From NCBI GenBank assembly GCA_905202055.1, contig CAJKQK010000095.1, positions 1-6,610 on the forward strand: 6,610 nt of DNA. Reading direction: 5' to 3'. This DNA is from an uncultured Oxalobacter sp. (GTDB lineage Bacteria; Pseudomonadota; Gammaproteobacteria; Burkholderiales; Burkholderiaceae_D). The first letter of the stretch is position 1; every line of letters begins with the position of its first letter. Position numbers and translations under genes: made by a program. Below are positions 5,610-6,610 of the stretch, piece after piece. The notes under the pieces were generated by a model that saw only the letters and a list, made by a program, of their open reading frames with translations, was not told where the DNA came from and made no database searches.

Positions 5610-6164
5610 ATGCCTCTTCGATCCCGATATTTGCTGTTTCTTCTCCCTCTTGCACTGGCGGCCTGTTCGTCAATGCCTTCCGGCCCCAATGTCATGGTAC
5701 TTCCAGGGAAAGGAGTCAGCTTCGAGCAGTTCCGATCAGACGATTTATTGTGTCGACAATACGCTGCGTCCCGGACCGGCACCAATTCAAATGACGCTGC
5801 CATCAACAGCGGCGTCAAAAGCGCGGCAGTGGGAACGGCTCTGGGTGCTGCAGGAGGTGCACTGATCGATGGTGGTCATGGCGCAGCGGTCGGAGCCGGG
5901 GTGGGTCTGGTATTCGGGGGATTGACGGGAGCCGGTTCCGGCACGACAGGCAGTTATCAGGCACAGCTGCGCTACGACAATGCCTACCAGCAATGCATGT
6001 ATTCAAGGGGCAACAGCATTCCTGTCACGACGAATTACTCAAGCGGTAACATACAAAATGTTCCCCGGCGACAGCCTGATTACGGGCCGCCCCCAATACG
6101 CAGACACCTCCACCTGCACGATACATCGTTCCCGGCCAATAGATACACAAAAAAAGACGGCTGA
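5610..6164 (+). CDS. Glycine-zipper lipoprotein with probable C-terminal frameshift
   Basis: Predicted outer-membrane lipoprotein of 184 residues. The signal sequence has a Leu-rich core and lipobox LAAC with Cys19, followed by Ser20. Residues 69-114 form a Gly/Ala-rich double membrane hairpin (VGTALGAAGGALIDGGHGAA, then VGAGVGLVFGGLTGAG), the pattern of glycine-zipper or 17-kDa-antigen-like families. Next comes YDNAYQQCMYSRGNSIP at 122-138, typical of the YMGG-type group, with conserved Cys48 and Cys129. The function of such proteins is unclear; envelope integrity is usually suggested. After about residue 161 the frame turns into an atypical His/Arg-rich tail whose TGA lies inside the terminator stem. 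Adding one C to the C5 run at 6090-6094 gives PPPNTQTPPPARYIVPGQ with a TAG at 6140-6142, before the terminator. The tail as read is therefore probably frameshifted. The gene follows the Tyr/Pro-rich gene in one operon. Confidence 0.85.
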   Translation: MPLRSRYLLFLLPLALAACSSMPSGPNVMVLPGKGVSFEQFRSDDLLCRQYAASRTGTNSNDAAINSGVKSAAVGTALGAAGGALIDGGHGAAVGAGVGLVFGGLTGAGSGTTGSYQAQLRYDNAYQQCMYSRGNSIPVTTNYSSGNIQNVPRRQPDYGPPPIRRHLHLHDTSFPANRYTKKDG

Positions 6165-6184
6165 CAAAACAGCCGTCTTTTTTT
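6149..6184. terminator. Bidirectional terminator between lipoprotein gene and osmC
   Basis: Perfect 8-bp stem GACGGCTG (6156-6163) and CAGCCGTC (6170-6177) around ACAAAA, flanked by A7 (6149-6155) and T7 (6178-6184). The symmetric A and T tracts give a U run in both directions, fitting the convergent lipoprotein and osmC genes. The lipoprotein TGA at 6162-6164 is within the stem. Confidence 0.92.
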
Positions 6185-6202
6185 GGCGTCAGGCTGACCT
6201 GT

Positions 6203-6610
6203 TCAGCTGACCAGCTGCGCATCAACCGTTATTTCGGCATTCAGCAATCTTGATACAGGACACCCTTCCTTTGCCCGACCGACAGCTGTCTGGAATTCGT
6301 AGACATCCCCGCCGGGAATTTTCGCTTTGACATCTAGATGAATTTTCGTAATGGAAAAACCCTTGTCCGTTTTTTCCATGGTCAGAGTAGCCGTTGTGTC
6401 GATTTCATCTGCCACCATATTGGCAGCGCCCAGCCTTCCGGAAAGATCCATGGTAAAACATCCTGCATGAGCGGCTGCAATCAATTCTTCCGGATTGGTT
6501 CCGCTTCCATCTTTAAAACGTGCCGAAAAGGAATAAGGTGTATTTGACAGGGTATTGCTTTCCGTCGTGAGTGTGCCTTTGCCATCTTTGATACCGCCAT
6601 ACCAGCGGGC
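6203..6610 (-). CDS. osmC: OsmC organic hydroperoxide peroxidase, N-terminus cut by window edge
   Basis: Thiol-dependent peroxidase that reduces organic hydroperoxides in the cytoplasm. 135 residues are visible, open to the right edge, and aligning by motif with E. coli OsmC (143 aa) suggests only about 8 residues are missing. Visible signatures are ARWYGGIKDGKGT at the cut end, the active-site Arg in SARFKDG, GTNPEELIAAAHAGCF carrying the peroxidatic Cys (fragment residue 51), and KEGCPVSRLLNAEIT carrying the second Cys (fragment residue 117). The 66-residue spacing between the cysteines equals that in E. coli. The C-terminal ITVDAQLVS is also close to E. coli. A related Ohr assignment is less likely given the KDGKGT and TESNTL signatures. 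It ends at 6203 and shares the terminator at 6149-6184 with the convergent lipoprotein gene. The promoter lies outside the window. Confidence 0.93.
   Translation of the reverse strand, partial: ARWYGGIKDGKGTLTTESNTLSNTPYSFSARFKDGSGTNPEELIAAAHAGCFTMDLSGRLGAANMVADEIDTTATLTMEKTDKGFSITKIHLDVKAKIPGGDVYEFQTAVGRAKEGCPVSRLLNAEITVDAQLVS

Noticed and set aside
1..6610. CRISPR arrays, tRNA or rRNA genes, insertion sequences, integrase or phage genes
   Set aside because: No repeat-spacer pattern, cloverleaf-like segment, transposase motif or terminal inverted repeats were seen on either strand by eye.

Overview
The window reads as a chromosomal segment of a betaproteobacterium of moderate GC. Gene order glyA followed by ribD and ribE, the class-A style SHMT, and the paired envelope lipoproteins all fit Burkholderiales. 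An Oxalobacteraceae or Oxalobacter-like host is my best guess, but it is inference. No phage, transposase, CRISPR, tRNA or rRNA signal was found.

Left half, all on the minus strand: glyA (serine hydroxymethyltransferase, 3175-1928) ends at a strong intrinsic terminator (1882-1913). Next comes ribD (1834-662), then ribE (649-35), which starts 12 nt after the ribD stop. RibD and RibE carry out successive pathway steps leading to riboflavin. The striking feature is the start of ribD. The normal RibD N-terminus (first helix and the PNPxVG strand of the deaminase domain) is absent. In its place, in one uninterrupted frame, are about 57 residues that read as a piece of a glycoside hydrolase family 13 (alpha-amylase) barrel. 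The join falls at the sequence G-V-I-V-K-D-G-E. The GH13-like frame may run back to the glyA terminator. nrdR, which commonly sits between glyA and ribD in this lineage, is not present.

Middle: a 305-bp divergent intergenic region (3176-3480) holds a candidate glyA promoter and a perfect TATAAT box for a small plus-strand 4-oxalocrotonate tautomerase-family gene (3481-3663). That gene converges on a CPA1-type cation:proton antiporter (4978-3716, minus), with an 11-bp perfect hairpin between the two.

Right: a second divergent intergenic region (4979-5190) leads into two plus-strand envelope genes. The first is a Tyr/Pro-rich exported protein or lipoprotein (5191-5565). The second is a glycine-zipper lipoprotein (5610-6164) that appears to carry a one-base frameshift in a C5 run, so its frame now ends inside its own terminator. 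That terminator (6149-6184) is shared with a convergent osmC gene, cut by the right window edge (6610-6203, minus), which encodes an organic hydroperoxide peroxidase.

The most noteworthy observations are the GH13-RibD chimera, the frameshifted lipoprotein tail, and the tautomerase that lacks the usual second catalytic arginine.
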